Source: Bacteroidota bacterium (GTDB lineage Bacteria; Bacteroidota; Bacteroidia; Palsa-965). Taken from it: a DNA stretch of 64,000 nt. The position numbers were made by a program, and so were the translations under genes. Of the stretch, positions 1-8,405 are shown one piece after another (within the stretch, counting starts at the first letter, position 1; each line of letters begins with the position of its first letter). The notes under the pieces were generated by a model. The model was not told the origin of the DNA. It made no database searches and worked only from the letters and a program-made list of their open reading frames with translations. The stretch spans positions 1 to 64,000 of the forward strand of contig JACQAM010000020.1 of the NCBI GenBank assembly GCA_016194975.1. The letters are read 5' to 3'.

Positions 1-1066
1 CAAGCCCTACTATTTGTTCCGGAAGTTCAACAACACTCACAGGTTCTGGTGCATCAACGTACACATGGAATCCCGGTGCATTGAGTGGAACTACAGTTAC
101 AGTAACACCGGCTTCAACTACTACTTACACGGTTACCGGAACCAGCGCAGCAGGATGTACATCAACAGCGCAGGTAACTGTAACAGTAAATCCAACACCG
201 ACAGTAACTGCAACTGCAGGGAGTCCTACTATTTGTGCAGGAAGCTCTACTACGCTCACCGGCGCAGGCGCATCTACGTACACATGGAATCCCGGAGCGC
301 TGAGCGGAACTACTGTTACAGTAACTCCTGCTTCAACTACAACTTATACAGTTACCGGAACAAGCGCAGCAGGATGTACTTCGACTGCGCAAATAACTAT
401 AACAGTAAATCCAACACCAACAGTTACAGCAACTGCGGCAAGCCCAACTATTTGTTCGGGAAATTCAACAACACTCACCGGCGCAGGCGCATCCACCTAC
501 GCGTGGAATCCCGGTGCATTGAGTGGAACTACAGTTACAGTTACTCCGGTTTCAACGACTACTTACACAGTGACAGGAACAGCTTTGAATGGATGCACTT
601 CCACCGCGCAGGTAACTGTAACTGTTAATCCGACACCAACAGTAACTGCAACTGCATCCAATCCTGCAATTTGCGCCGGAAGTTCCACCACTTTAAACGG
701 AGCGGGTGCATTTTCTTACTCATGGAATCCCGGGGCATTAGTGGGAACTTCGGTTTCTGTTTCTCCTGCTTCCACAACAACATACACAGTCACCGGAACT
801 TCAGCAGCAGGTTGTTCATCAACTGCTCAGGTAACTATAACAGTAAATCCAACACCAACAGTTACGGCAACTTCAGCAAGTTCTTCAATTTGTATTGGAA
901 GTTCAACTACACTCACAGGCGCTGGGGCGAGCACGTACGCATGGAATCCTGGCGCATTGAGCGGAACTACTGTAACTGTTTCTCCTGTTTCAACAACTAC
1001 TTATACAGTAACGGGAACGGATGCACTTGGATGCACCAACACCGCCCAGGTAACTATTACTGTTAA
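1..1066 (+). repeat. 219-bp tandem repeats inside adhesin gene
   Basis: The word tggaatcc followed by a GC-rich stretch recurs at 66, 285, 504, 723 and 942, exactly 219 bp apart, giving five coding units of 73 codons. Units 1-3 are nearly identical at DNA level; units 4 and 5 carry more silent changes. The array probably continues upstream of the window. It is a site where copy number could change by recombination or be mis-assembled. Confidence 0.9.
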
Positions 1067-3179
1067 TCCATTACCGGTACCTACAGCATCTTCTTCTCCA
1101 TCTACTATTTGTTCCGGACAATCGGTTTCGCTTTCATCTTCAGGTGGAATAACTTATACTTGGAATGGAGGTGGACTTTCAAATGCCAATGGGTCTTCTC
1201 AAACAGATTCCCCTTCTGGGAACACAACATATACTGTGGCGGTAACTGATGCTAATGGTTGTTCTGCCAATGCACAGGTTTCTGTTGTGGTCAATGCTCT
1301 TCCGAATGCAAATGCCGGATTGGATCAAACTGTTTGTGTGGGAACGACTGTTTCATTGAATGCGAATGGAGGAACAACTTATTTATGGAACGGGGGAGCA
1401 CTGGTGAATGCAAATGGTGCATCACAAACTGTGAATCCTAATTCGACAACGAATTATACTGTTACAGTAACGGATGCAAACGGTTGTTCGAATAACGACA
1501 CTGTTGCGGTGAATGTGAATCCGCTTCCCAATGTAAATGCCGGGCCTGATGTTTCTATATGCCCGAATTCTTCTATTCAATTGAATGCTTCAGGCGCTTC
1601 AAATTATTCATGGTCGCCCTCTGCCGGACTAAGTTCAAATAGCATTTCGAATCCAGTTGCATCTCCAACAGTTACTACAACTTACGGTGTTACGGGAACT
1701 GATGTTAATGGCTGTGTGAATATTGATTCGTTGACTGTTTCCATTGGTTCAAATCTTTCTGTTTTTGCTGGGGCAGATGTAACGATTTGTTCCGGTGATA
1801 CAGTTCAATTGAGCACTGGTGGCGGATCAATTTATTCATGGACTCCCGCTGCAACTTTAACTTCTCCTTCAACAGCCACGACCGGAGCTTTCCCGTCTTC
1901 CACAACTACTTATGTTGTGAATGTAACGGATGCGAATAATTGTTCAGGAAGTGATTCAGTGACTGTTTTCGTGAACGGACCTGTTGGATTAGCGGTTACC
2001 GGTTCAACCACAATTTGTATTGGACAATCGGCCACATTAACGGCCACTCCATCGAATGGAATGGGATCATACACCTATACTTGGAGTAATGGACTTGTTG
2101 GTCCGGGGCCACAGGTAGTTTCACCAAATACTTCAACTACTTATTCTGTTTCTGTCACAGATTCTATCGGGTGTTCTTCACCAACACAAACTATTACAGT
2201 GAATGTAAATCCTCCGCTTTCCCTTGCGAATATTGCTTCCTCTTCGGTATGTACAGGAAGTTCTGCTACACTTACAGCAACAGCAACCGGGGGAGATGGT
2301 AATTTTAATTATAACTGGATGCCGGGAGCGATGACTTTCAATCCTGTTACAGTTTCGCCGAATGTGACCACAACCTATACAGTGGTTGTTACTGATGGAT
2401 GCGGAACTCCTCCAGATACTACCACCGTTACAGTGAATGTGAATCCGGCGCCAACAGTTACTTCTTCGAGTACGCCGGAGAATTGTGGTGGTTCCGATGG
2501 AACTGCAAATGTAAACGCGAATGGAGGCACACCTGGTTATACCTACCTCTGGAGCAATTCCGGTACAAATTCTTCCATAAATAATCTCCCTGCAGGAACT
2601 TATTCGGTGACGGTGACAGATGCGAATGGTTGTACTGCGAATACAACGGTTGTTGTTACTTCTGCAGGTTCTGCCGTCGCAAACGCCGGCGTTGCAGTTA
2701 CAATTATTTTCGGTGACAGTACTCAACTTACCGCCACGGGTTCGTTAGGAACTTACAGTTGGTCGCCGCCAACAGGATTGAGTTGTACTGCTTGTCTGAA
2801 CCCGATCGCTTCACCTACAGTTACGACCACTTATACATTAACTGTAACTGATACTTCAGGTTGTACTGCAACGGATACTGTTACCGTTTCGGTCGATATG
2901 AATTGCGGTGATGTTTATCTTCCGAATGCATTCTCACCGAATGGGGATAATGAGAACGATATTTATTTTGTTCGCGGGAATTGTATCAAGATGATGCAGT
3001 TCGAGATCTATAATCGCTGGGGTGAAAAGGTTTTTTCATCTGATGACGTAACAAAAGGATGGGATGGAACCTGGAGAGGTGAAAAGTGTGAGGCAGCTGT
3101 TTTCTCTTATTTTCTCCGGGCTACAATGATTGACGGAACACAGATAGAAAAACAGGGAAATATTTCTCTTGTAAAATAA
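3..3179 (+). CDS. Giant tandem-repeat adhesin, T9SS type B sorting domain (5' truncated)
   Basis: The reading frame is open to the left edge of the window, so the true start lies upstream; 1058 residues are visible. The protein is built from Ig/PKD-like repeats rich in Thr, Ser and Val. The first five are nearly identical 73-residue units, each carrying the signature TYTWNPGALSG and a short Cys-containing motif (ICxGSSTTL). Later units are more divergent. The last ~90 residues (LPNAFSPNGDNENDIYF, then IYNRWGEKVF) are the gliding-motility-associated CHU_C domain, the type B signal for type IX secretion. Inferred role: large cell-surface adhesin or motility protein of the SprB class, exported and held by the PorP/SprF protein encoded 19 bp downstream. 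Thr/Ser-rich repeats could be glycosylated, but nothing in the sequence proves it. The ligand is unknown. Confidence 0.9.
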   Translation, partial: SPTICSGSSTTLTGSGASTYTWNPGALSGTTVTVTPASTTTYTVTGTSAAGCTSTAQVTVTVNPTPTVTATAGSPTICAGSSTTLTGAGASTYTWNPGALSGTTVTVTPASTTTYTVTGTSAAGCTSTAQITITVNPTPTVTATAASPTICSGNSTTLTGAGASTYAWNPGALSGTTVTVTPVSTTTYTVTGTALNGCTSTAQVTVTVNPTPTVTATASNPAICAGSSTTLNGAGAFSYSWNPGALVGTSVSVSPASTTTYTVTGTSAAGCSSTAQVTITVNPTPTVTATSASSSICIGSSTTLTGAGASTYAWNPGALSGTTVTVSPVSTTTYTVTGTDALGCTNTAQVTITVNPLPVPTASSSPSTICSGQSVSLSSSGGITYTWNGGGLSNANGSSQTDSPSGNTTYTVAVTDANGCSANAQVSVVVNALPNANAGLDQTVCVGTTVSLNANGGTTYLWNGGALVNANGASQTVNPNSTTNYTVTVTDANGCSNNDTVAVNVNPLPNVNAGPDVSICPNSSIQLNASGASNYSWSPSAGLSSNSISNPVASPTVTTTYGVTGTDVNGCVNIDSLTVSIGSNLSVFAGADVTICSGDTVQLSTGGGSIYSWTPAATLTSPSTATTGAFPSSTTTYVVNVTDANNCSGSDSVTVFVNGPVGLAVTGSTTICIGQSATLTATPSNGMGSYTYTWSNGLVGPGPQVVSPNTSTTYSVSVTDSIGCSSPTQTITVNVNPPLSLANIASSSVCTGSSATLTATATGGDGNFNYNWMPGAMTFNPVTVSPNVTTTYTVVVTDGCGTPPDTTTVTVNVNPAPTVTSSSTPENCGGSDGTANVNANGGTPGYTYLWSNSGTNSSINNLPAGTYSVTVTDANGCTANTTVVVTSAGSAVANAGVAVTIIFGDSTQLTATGSLGTYSWSPPTGLSCTACLNPIASPTVTTTYTLTVTDTSGCTATDTVTVSVDMNCGDVYLPNAFSPNGDNENDIYFVRGNCIKMMQFEIYNRWGEKVFSSDDVTKGWDGTWRGEKCEAAVFSYFLRATMIDGTQIEKQGNISLVK

Positions 3180-3198
3180 TTATAAAAGAAAAGAAAAA

Positions 3199-4272
3199 AT
3201 GTTCGAATTGATAAAAAATAAATCAATAGCAATAAAAATTGTGCCTGCCTCAATTTTTATTATGGGGTCGTTATCCCTGGGCGCACAGGACATTCATTTT
3301 TCTCAAATGACCGAGTCCTCTTTATTGATGAATCCGGCGGAAGCGGCGCTTGGTCATGATGTGATGGCGATCATTAATTATAAGGATCAGTGGCGGAGCG
3401 TATCAGCTTTATCTGCATACAAAACATTCAACGTAAGTGCGGATATGGCTGTGCTGAAAAAAGATAACGGAAGCCGGCTGGGAGCAGGACTAAATGTATT
3501 TTCGGATTGCGCCGGTGATGCAGGAATGACATCTAACATTGGTAATCTTCATTTGTCAGGCGTACTCGCAGCCAATGCTAACAATCTTTTTTCTGCAGGG
3601 ATCTATGGTGGATTTGGTCAGCGTACATTGAAGTACGATCAGTTGAATTGGGATAATCAGTATGACGGTATGCATTACAATTCTGCTCTTTCATCCGGTG
3701 AACCATCAACAGCATTTGCGAATCATAATTATTTTGACATTGGCGCAGGCGTTGCCTGGTTCTATAGCAGAGATCATGCAACACTCAGTTCAAATGATCA
3801 GCGTTCATTCAACATCGGATTTTCGGTGCACCATCTCAATCAGCCCTCCTATAGTTTCTATGGCGATAATTCGAAACGTTTGCCAATGCAAATTGTCGCA
3901 CACGGAGTAGGAGAGATCGGCCTTAAGAATTATAACATGGTCCTTGAACCTGCATACCTGTTCATGATGCAGGCCGGTCACCGCGAGATAAACGCCGGCA
4001 TGATGATCAGGTTTCTCCTGCAGGATGCATCAAAATACACTGGAAGAAAAAAACCTTCTGCATTTGCAGTCGGTGGATATTATCGTTTTGGAGATGCTAT
4101 CGTAATCAGTACGCGCTATGAATTTTCTGATTTTGCTATCGGTATGAGTTACGATGTGAATATGTCGGATCTGAAAGCGGCTTCCCGTGCGAAAGGTGGA
4201 TTTGAAATTTCACTGAGATACATGACTCCGAATCCTTTTGAAAAAACAAACACTTCAAAATTGTTTGACTAA
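3199..4272 (+). CDS. PorP/SprF family T9SS outer-membrane protein
   Basis: A 357-aa protein with an N-terminal signal sequence ending near SLGAQ. It is followed by the family hallmark 'DIHFSQMTESSLLMNPAEAA', which corresponds to the QDPQFSQYMFNPLxxNPAYAG block of PorP/SprF proteins. The rest alternates short beta strands and ends in an amphipathic strand, as expected for an outer-membrane barrel. It starts 19 bp after the repeat adhesin, after an A-rich leader without a clear Shine-Dalgarno. In gliding bacteria SprF-type proteins are needed for export or surface retention of a particular type B substrate, so this copy probably serves the adhesin just upstream. A core PorP function for the whole T9SS cannot be excluded. 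Confidence 0.87.
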   Translation: MFELIKNKSIAIKIVPASIFIMGSLSLGAQDIHFSQMTESSLLMNPAEAALGHDVMAIINYKDQWRSVSALSAYKTFNVSADMAVLKKDNGSRLGAGLNVFSDCAGDAGMTSNIGNLHLSGVLAANANNLFSAGIYGGFGQRTLKYDQLNWDNQYDGMHYNSALSSGEPSTAFANHNYFDIGAGVAWFYSRDHATLSSNDQRSFNIGFSVHHLNQPSYSFYGDNSKRLPMQIVAHGVGEIGLKNYNMVLEPAYLFMMQAGHREINAGMMIRFLLQDASKYTGRKKPSAFAVGGYYRFGDAIVISTRYEFSDFAIGMSYDVNMSDLKAASRAKGGFEISLRYMTPNPFEKTNTSKLFD

Positions 4273-4291
4273 ATAAAAAGATGTGTCGTTG

Positions 4292-4326
4292 AAAAGATCA
4301 TTTGTACCCGGTGATCTTTTTTTATT
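4292..4326. terminator. Bidirectional rho-independent terminator
   Basis: A perfect 9-bp stem (AAAAGATCA at 4292-4300 with TGATCTTTT at 4312-4320), an 11-nt loop and a T-run on the plus strand with an A-run on the other side. It lies between the convergent PorP/SprF and NlpC/P60 genes and can stop transcription from both. Confidence 0.85.
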
Positions 4327-4849
4327 TCAATCGTCCGCCGCGGAAAAAATATTTTGTGTAATACGCTTCATCAAGAGAATTGATGATCACACCATGATGA
4401 GAACTCGCATGTACAAAATGCCTGTTTTGAAGATAAACTCCAACGTGCGAAACTGTTTTTGAATTGATCTTGAAAAAGATCAGGTCGCCCTCCTTCAGAT
4501 TTTTTTCCGAAACTTTTTCGCAGGCATCATTGAGAGAGGCGGCGGAACCGGAAATAGTTTTTTTATAGACATTCGAATACAGGTTGCAAACGAAACCGGA
4601 ACAATCCACACCACTTTTTGTTTTTCCTCCGTAAACATACGGCGTCCCATACCAGTCATCAATGAATTTGTAAAGCGCGATATTGGCGATCTCTTTTTCA
4701 TTCACACCCAATATTCCTGCATATTTTTTGCGGATCACATCATCATTATTCGCAGCAGATTTTGCCGCATGTTTCTCCCCGCTGCAATCCACAAAAAATA
4801 TTGCAAGTACACAACACAGGATGAAGAATATTCCTCTCCGCTTTTTCAT
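4322..4849 (-). CDS. NlpC/P60 family lipoprotein (cell-wall endopeptidase)
   Basis: A 175-aa protein. The first ~22 residues form a lipoprotein signal ending in FFVDCSG (lipobox Cys). The C-terminal ~110 residues are an NlpC/P60 papain-like domain: catalytic Cys in SGVDCSGFVCN, His in SHVGVY, third polar residue in HFVHASSH. Family members cleave D-gamma-glutamyl-diaminopimelate or N-acetylmuramate-L-alanine bonds in peptidoglycan. Being lipid-anchored, it probably trims the sacculus or recycles muropeptides in the periplasm. It is a single gene on the minus strand, sharing the terminator with the convergent gene. The exact bond cut cannot be told from sequence. Confidence 0.88.
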   Translation of the reverse strand: MKKRRGIFFILCCVLAIFFVDCSGEKHAAKSAANNDDVIRKKYAGILGVNEKEIANIALYKFIDDWYGTPYVYGGKTKSGVDCSGFVCNLYSNVYKKTISGSAASLNDACEKVSEKNLKEGDLIFFKINSKTVSHVGVYLQNRHFVHASSHHGVIINSLDEAYYTKYFFRGGRLK

Positions 4850-4955
4850 ACAGCTAATTTATCCTTGTCAAAAGTCGAACCAGTGGAGTGTACTATCATT
4901 TTTTCATGCCCAAAATGTTGATAACCAGCCCTGCTATCAGAGTGTATAGAATTAT

Positions 4956-4963
4956 TAACTTTG
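4956..4963 (+). promoter_or_regulatory. Putative -7 element (TAACTTTG) for the YfiR-TPR-SpoIIE operon
   Basis: TAACTTTG fits the Bacteroidota -7 consensus TAnnTTTG and sits 65 bp before the chosen ATG of the YfiR-like gene. No good -33 TTG is seen at the usual spacing, so this is a moderate call. Confidence 0.4.
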
Positions 4964-5028
4964 TTGGATTGGGCTATTTCATCGAAAAACGGGAAATGGA
5001 TTGGCCTGAGGTTTGCCTTGATCACGTT

Positions 5029-5556
5029 ATGAAACGAATACTGGTTTTCTTTTTATTTCTTTCGGTCCCTTTCGTCTTCGGTTTTCAAACGGTGACGGCC
5101 GGTGATACCAACGCACGCATCAAGGCGGTATTCATTTACAATTTCACACGATACATTGAATGGCCCACTGATTACAAAACCGGAAATTTTGTGATCAACA
5201 TGTATGGAAGTAATGCGGCAATGCTGGCCGAGCTGAATAACATGGCAAAAACAAAAACTGTTGGGGCGCAGAAGATCGAAATAAAAAATACCACAACATT
5301 AGACGGAATAGGAAGGCAACAAATACTGTACATCACTTCAGATGTTACCGCAAATCTTTCCGACATCATTGCTAAACTCAAAGGAAAAAGTACACTTATC
5401 GTAACCGAAAAAGCCGGTAGTGCAAAGCAGGGATCAGCCATAAATTTTGTGGTAGTTGATAACCGGCAGAAATTTGAATTGAATCCAACTAATGCAGAAA
5501 AATATAATCTTAAAGTAAGTTCATCACTCGTGGCCCTGGCCATACCGGTTGAATAG
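5029..5556 (+). CDS. YfiR family (DUF4154) periplasmic protein
   Basis: A 175-aa protein with signal peptide (MKRILVFFLFLSVPFVFGF). The chosen ATG at 5029 gives a proper signal peptide; a longer frame upstream lacks one. The body starts with the DUF4154 signature (RIKAVFIYNFTRYIEWP) and ends with SSLVALAIPV, typical of the family. In Pseudomonas, YfiR is a periplasmic repressor of the membrane diguanylate cyclase YfiN, which has a periplasmic sensor part and HAMP linker. Here the next genes encode a TPR protein (40 bp on) and a HAMP-SpoIIE phosphatase. Inferred role: periplasmic sensor or repressor acting on that phosphatase. Whether the family's redox-sensitive cysteines matter is doubtful, as no Cys is evident in the mature part. 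Confidence 0.83.
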   Translation: MKRILVFFLFLSVPFVFGFQTVTAGDTNARIKAVFIYNFTRYIEWPTDYKTGNFVINMYGSNAAMLAELNNMAKTKTVGAQKIEIKNTTTLDGIGRQQILYITSDVTANLSDIIAKLKGKSTLIVTEKAGSAKQGSAINFVVVDNRQKFELNPTNAEKYNLKVSSSLVALAIPVE

Positions 5557-5596
5557 TTAACTAAAAATGTCCGCCCGGTGCGGACGCGAAAAGAAC

Positions 5597-6505
5597 ATGA
5601 AAAAGTTCGGACGCTTAAGAATACTGATAATGCTCGGAGCACTCCCGTTGCTCAGCGGCATTACGGATCTGCGCGCACAAACGGACATGTACTACAATTC
5701 TGCCCTGACGTTTCTCCAGTCGGGCCAGGTAGACAGTGCGCGCAAATGTGTCGATATGCTCCTAGAGCAGCCCGGTGCTAAAACGGATCCCGATAACTGG
5801 TATCTATACGGAGTGGTGTACAAGGAGATGTACAAACATTTCGAGGCAAGCGACGTGCAGTCGAATTACCGCAACATTTCATTCGATGCTTTCAAAAAAT
5901 CATTACAGCTCGATACGGTTTCTGCACGCATGAAAATTACCCGCGACAATGTCCGCTTTCTCGCTGGTAAATATTACAATGACGCCGTGATTACGCTTGA
6001 TACGGTAAGGTTTACTACTTCTATCAATTGTTATAATTCTTATCGCGAAGCAGCGCTGATCGCAGATCCGGGAACCGACATGAAGAAAAAGGATATTGAA
6101 TTTGATCTCGCCCTCGCGTCTACTTATGGAACGATTTACAATAACAACAAAAAGAAGAACGTGAAATTCTTTGATCTCACGCGCGACACGTACATGAAAG
6201 TACTTGAATTAGATCCGGATAATTACACGGCGAATTATAATCTTGGATTGCTTTACTGGAACAAAGGAGTCGATCTCATGTACGATATTGATTACGATGC
6301 TAATCTCGATTCGGTTTTCAAAGTAGAAGATCATTCCGTGGATCTTTTCAAACAATCACTTCCATTCGCAGAAAAAGCCTATGAAATTGAACCGAAGAGA
6401 GAAGAAACACTGATCGTTCTTTCAGGAATTTATTACAGCCTGAATGAATTTGAGAAATCGAAACTCTACCAGCAGACGCTCGACGATCTGCGTAAACAAC
6501 ATTGA
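5597..6505 (+). CDS. Secreted TPR-repeat protein
   Basis: A 302-aa protein. The start ATG at 5597 follows GAAAAGAAC and begins a signal peptide (MKKFGRLRILIMLGALPLLSG). The remainder is helical with tetratricopeptide-like units, clearest at MYYNSALTFLQSGQVDSARK and in the C-terminal third (NYTANYNLGLLYWNKGVDL; LPFAEKAYEIEP...ETLIVLSGIYYSLNEFEKS). It lies between the YfiR-like gene and the SpoIIE phosphatase with short gaps, so it is probably co-transcribed. TPRs bind partner proteins; a periplasmic scaffold between YfiR-like sensor and phosphatase is plausible but is inference. Confidence 0.75.
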   Translation: MKKFGRLRILIMLGALPLLSGITDLRAQTDMYYNSALTFLQSGQVDSARKCVDMLLEQPGAKTDPDNWYLYGVVYKEMYKHFEASDVQSNYRNISFDAFKKSLQLDTVSARMKITRDNVRFLAGKYYNDAVITLDTVRFTTSINCYNSYREAALIADPGTDMKKKDIEFDLALASTYGTIYNNNKKKNVKFFDLTRDTYMKVLELDPDNYTANYNLGLLYWNKGVDLMYDIDYDANLDSVFKVEDHSVDLFKQSLPFAEKAYEIEPKREETLIVLSGIYYSLNEFEKSKLYQQTLDDLRKQH

Positions 6506-6531
6506 TAAAAACCGATACCCGACCTGCATTT

Positions 6532-8319
6532 ATGAAATTTCGTTTTTCGATAGGCCGCAAAATCCTCCTTGGTTTCGGTGTGCTCATTTTTCTCGTCCTT
6601 ATCGCATTCCTTCTTACGCTCATTACTATTTTCCGCAGCCGCGAGATCAATGATAAGATCGCCAAAACCTACACGCCTTCCATTATTGCATTGCAGGAAA
6701 TGAAACTGCTCATCACGAATTCAGAATTATTAGTCACCAACTGGATCAATGTTCCCGGTAGCAGCGAGGATAAACCTAAACTGAAATTACTCATCACTGA
6801 CGATTATAGCGAGAAGCGCAGCAACATCACAAAACTTTACAGTGGGTGGACACCTGACAATAAAAAAAATGCAGATTCCATTTTCATTTATTGCGATCAA
6901 TTGTGGCTCATGGTGAGAAATGTGATGGATGATCTTTCCTCAGTGCCGCGATACAATGATCCTTCATTCTTCTTGCCGAATCAATCGATGGTGCTTGATA
7001 ATGACGGAGCCATTCGTGTTCGCATCAAGATCATCAAAGGAAAACTAGACGGACTTATCAAATCACAATATGCAGCTGCAGATGACAAGCGGCAGGAAAT
7101 GCTGGAATCTTTCCAGACACTTCAATTGGTGGTGATCGTGTTGCTCATCATTTTACCATTGGGCGGATTATTCATCGCTTTACTTACTGCACGCACGATC
7201 ACAAAACCCGTGCATTACCTCAAAGGAATTCTTCATTCCATGGCACGCGGAATTCTTCCCGCCGATAAGATCAGGAACAGGAATGATGAGATCGGAGAAA
7301 TGTCGGTTGCGCTGAACAGTCTGGTCGATTCCATGAAACTCACAACGGAATTTGCGAACGAAGTGGGTTCCGGCAATTTCGAATCGTACTATCGACCGCT
7401 TTCCGAAGAAGATGCATTGGGAAAAGCATTGCTGAAAATGAGATCGGATCTGCGCGAGAACGAGCGCGTACTCGAAGCAAAAGTTGTAGAGCGGACGGAA
7501 GAAGTGGTCAGGCAAAAAGAAGAAATTGAAATTCAGAATCAGAAACTCGAGATACTTTACAAACATATCACAGACAGTATCCGTTATGCGAAAAGATTGC
7601 AGGATGCCATTCTTCCTCCTCCGGTGGTTGTGAATCGGCTTCTTCCTGATTCGTTTATTTTATTCAAACCGAAAGATATTGTCAGCGGTGATTTTTATTG
7701 GATGTATGAAAAAGGAAATAGGATCTATGTAGCGGCAGTTGACTGTACCGGCCACGGTGTTCCGGGTGCATTCATGAGTATCGTCGGAAATAATATGCTC
7801 AACCAGATCGTGAAAGAGCATGCTGATCTCAATGCGGGACAACTCCTCGATGAAATGAATCTTCTTGCAGGAAAAACTATAAACCAGAGTTCTGAAGAAG
7901 GTGCTGTGCGCGATGGAATGGATATGACGCTTTGCATTTACGAGCCGAAAAAACGTTTCATACAAATGGCTGGTGCGAATAATTCATTGTACCTGTATCG
8001 CAATAGTGCACTAATGGAATATCGTGCCGATAAAATGCCTATCGGGTATCTCGAAGGAAATTCCAGGAAGTTTACCAATCAGTCCATTCAACTCGAAAAA
8101 GGAGATACGGTCTATTTGTTTTCAGATGGCTATGCCGATCAGTTCGGCGGACCTAAAGGAAAAAAATTCATGGTGGGCCAGTTCCGGAATTTTCTTACGC
8201 AGATCCATAATTTACCGATGTCCGATCAGCTTTACACGCTCGATTCTACCATCGAGCACTGGAGAGGAAACCTGGAGCAGGTGGATGATATTCTTGTCAT
8301 CGGTTTCAGAGTGAATTAA
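6532..8319 (+). CDS. HAMP-SpoIIE (PP2C-type) membrane phosphatase
   Basis: A 595-aa protein; the ATG at 6532 is preferred over an upstream TTG. Order of parts: TM1 (~11-33), periplasmic sensor region (~34-195), TM2 (~197-220), HAMP (~221-275), a coiled coil rich in Glu/Gln (~306-346), then the SpoIIE phosphatase domain (~346-595). Metal-binding acidic motifs are all present: GDFYW, VDCTGHGVPGAFMS, SDGYADQ and the final DDILVIGF. Such enzymes dephosphorylate Ser/Thr phosphoproteins, commonly anti-anti-sigma factors. No STAS or anti-sigma gene is nearby, so its substrate is not known. Last gene of the presumed YfiR-TPR-SpoIIE operon, followed by a hairpin. Confidence 0.9.
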   Translation: MKFRFSIGRKILLGFGVLIFLVLIAFLLTLITIFRSREINDKIAKTYTPSIIALQEMKLLITNSELLVTNWINVPGSSEDKPKLKLLITDDYSEKRSNITKLYSGWTPDNKKNADSIFIYCDQLWLMVRNVMDDLSSVPRYNDPSFFLPNQSMVLDNDGAIRVRIKIIKGKLDGLIKSQYAAADDKRQEMLESFQTLQLVVIVLLIILPLGGLFIALLTARTITKPVHYLKGILHSMARGILPADKIRNRNDEIGEMSVALNSLVDSMKLTTEFANEVGSGNFESYYRPLSEEDALGKALLKMRSDLRENERVLEAKVVERTEEVVRQKEEIEIQNQKLEILYKHITDSIRYAKRLQDAILPPPVVVNRLLPDSFILFKPKDIVSGDFYWMYEKGNRIYVAAVDCTGHGVPGAFMSIVGNNMLNQIVKEHADLNAGQLLDEMNLLAGKTINQSSEEGAVRDGMDMTLCIYEPKKRFIQMAGANNSLYLYRNSALMEYRADKMPIGYLEGNSRKFTNQSIQLEKGDTVYLFSDGYADQFGGPKGKKFMVGQFRNFLTQIHNLPMSDQLYTLDSTIEHWRGNLEQVDDILVIGFRVN

Positions 8320-8326
8320 TCGTTGG

Positions 8327-8353
8327 TAAACCGGCACCCTGCCGTTGGTTTTA
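8327..8353 (+). terminator. Probable terminator after the SpoIIE gene
   Basis: A short GC stem (GGCA/TGCC, extended by AA/TT with one bulge) around loop CCC, followed by GGTTTTATT. It begins 8 bp after the SpoIIE stop codon. The stem is small, so strength is uncertain. Confidence 0.5.
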
Positions 8354-8405
8354 TTCTCCCTTTTTTTGTAATTTGCGAGGTCGGTCAAAATCCGCGCATT
8401 GGCAA

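Noticed and set aside
1-1066. Regular repeats that might suggest a CRISPR array
   Set aside because: Period is 219 bp, the units are coding throughout and no spacers exist.
2178-2726. 182-codon minus-strand open frame inside the adhesin
   Set aside because: It arises from the biased Thr/Ser codons of the adhesin; its composition (Cys, Arg, Ile, Ser) is not protein-like.
4888-5028. Upstream in-frame extension of the YfiR-like gene
   Set aside because: It would hide the signal peptide behind 47 residues and contains the TAACTTTG promoter element.
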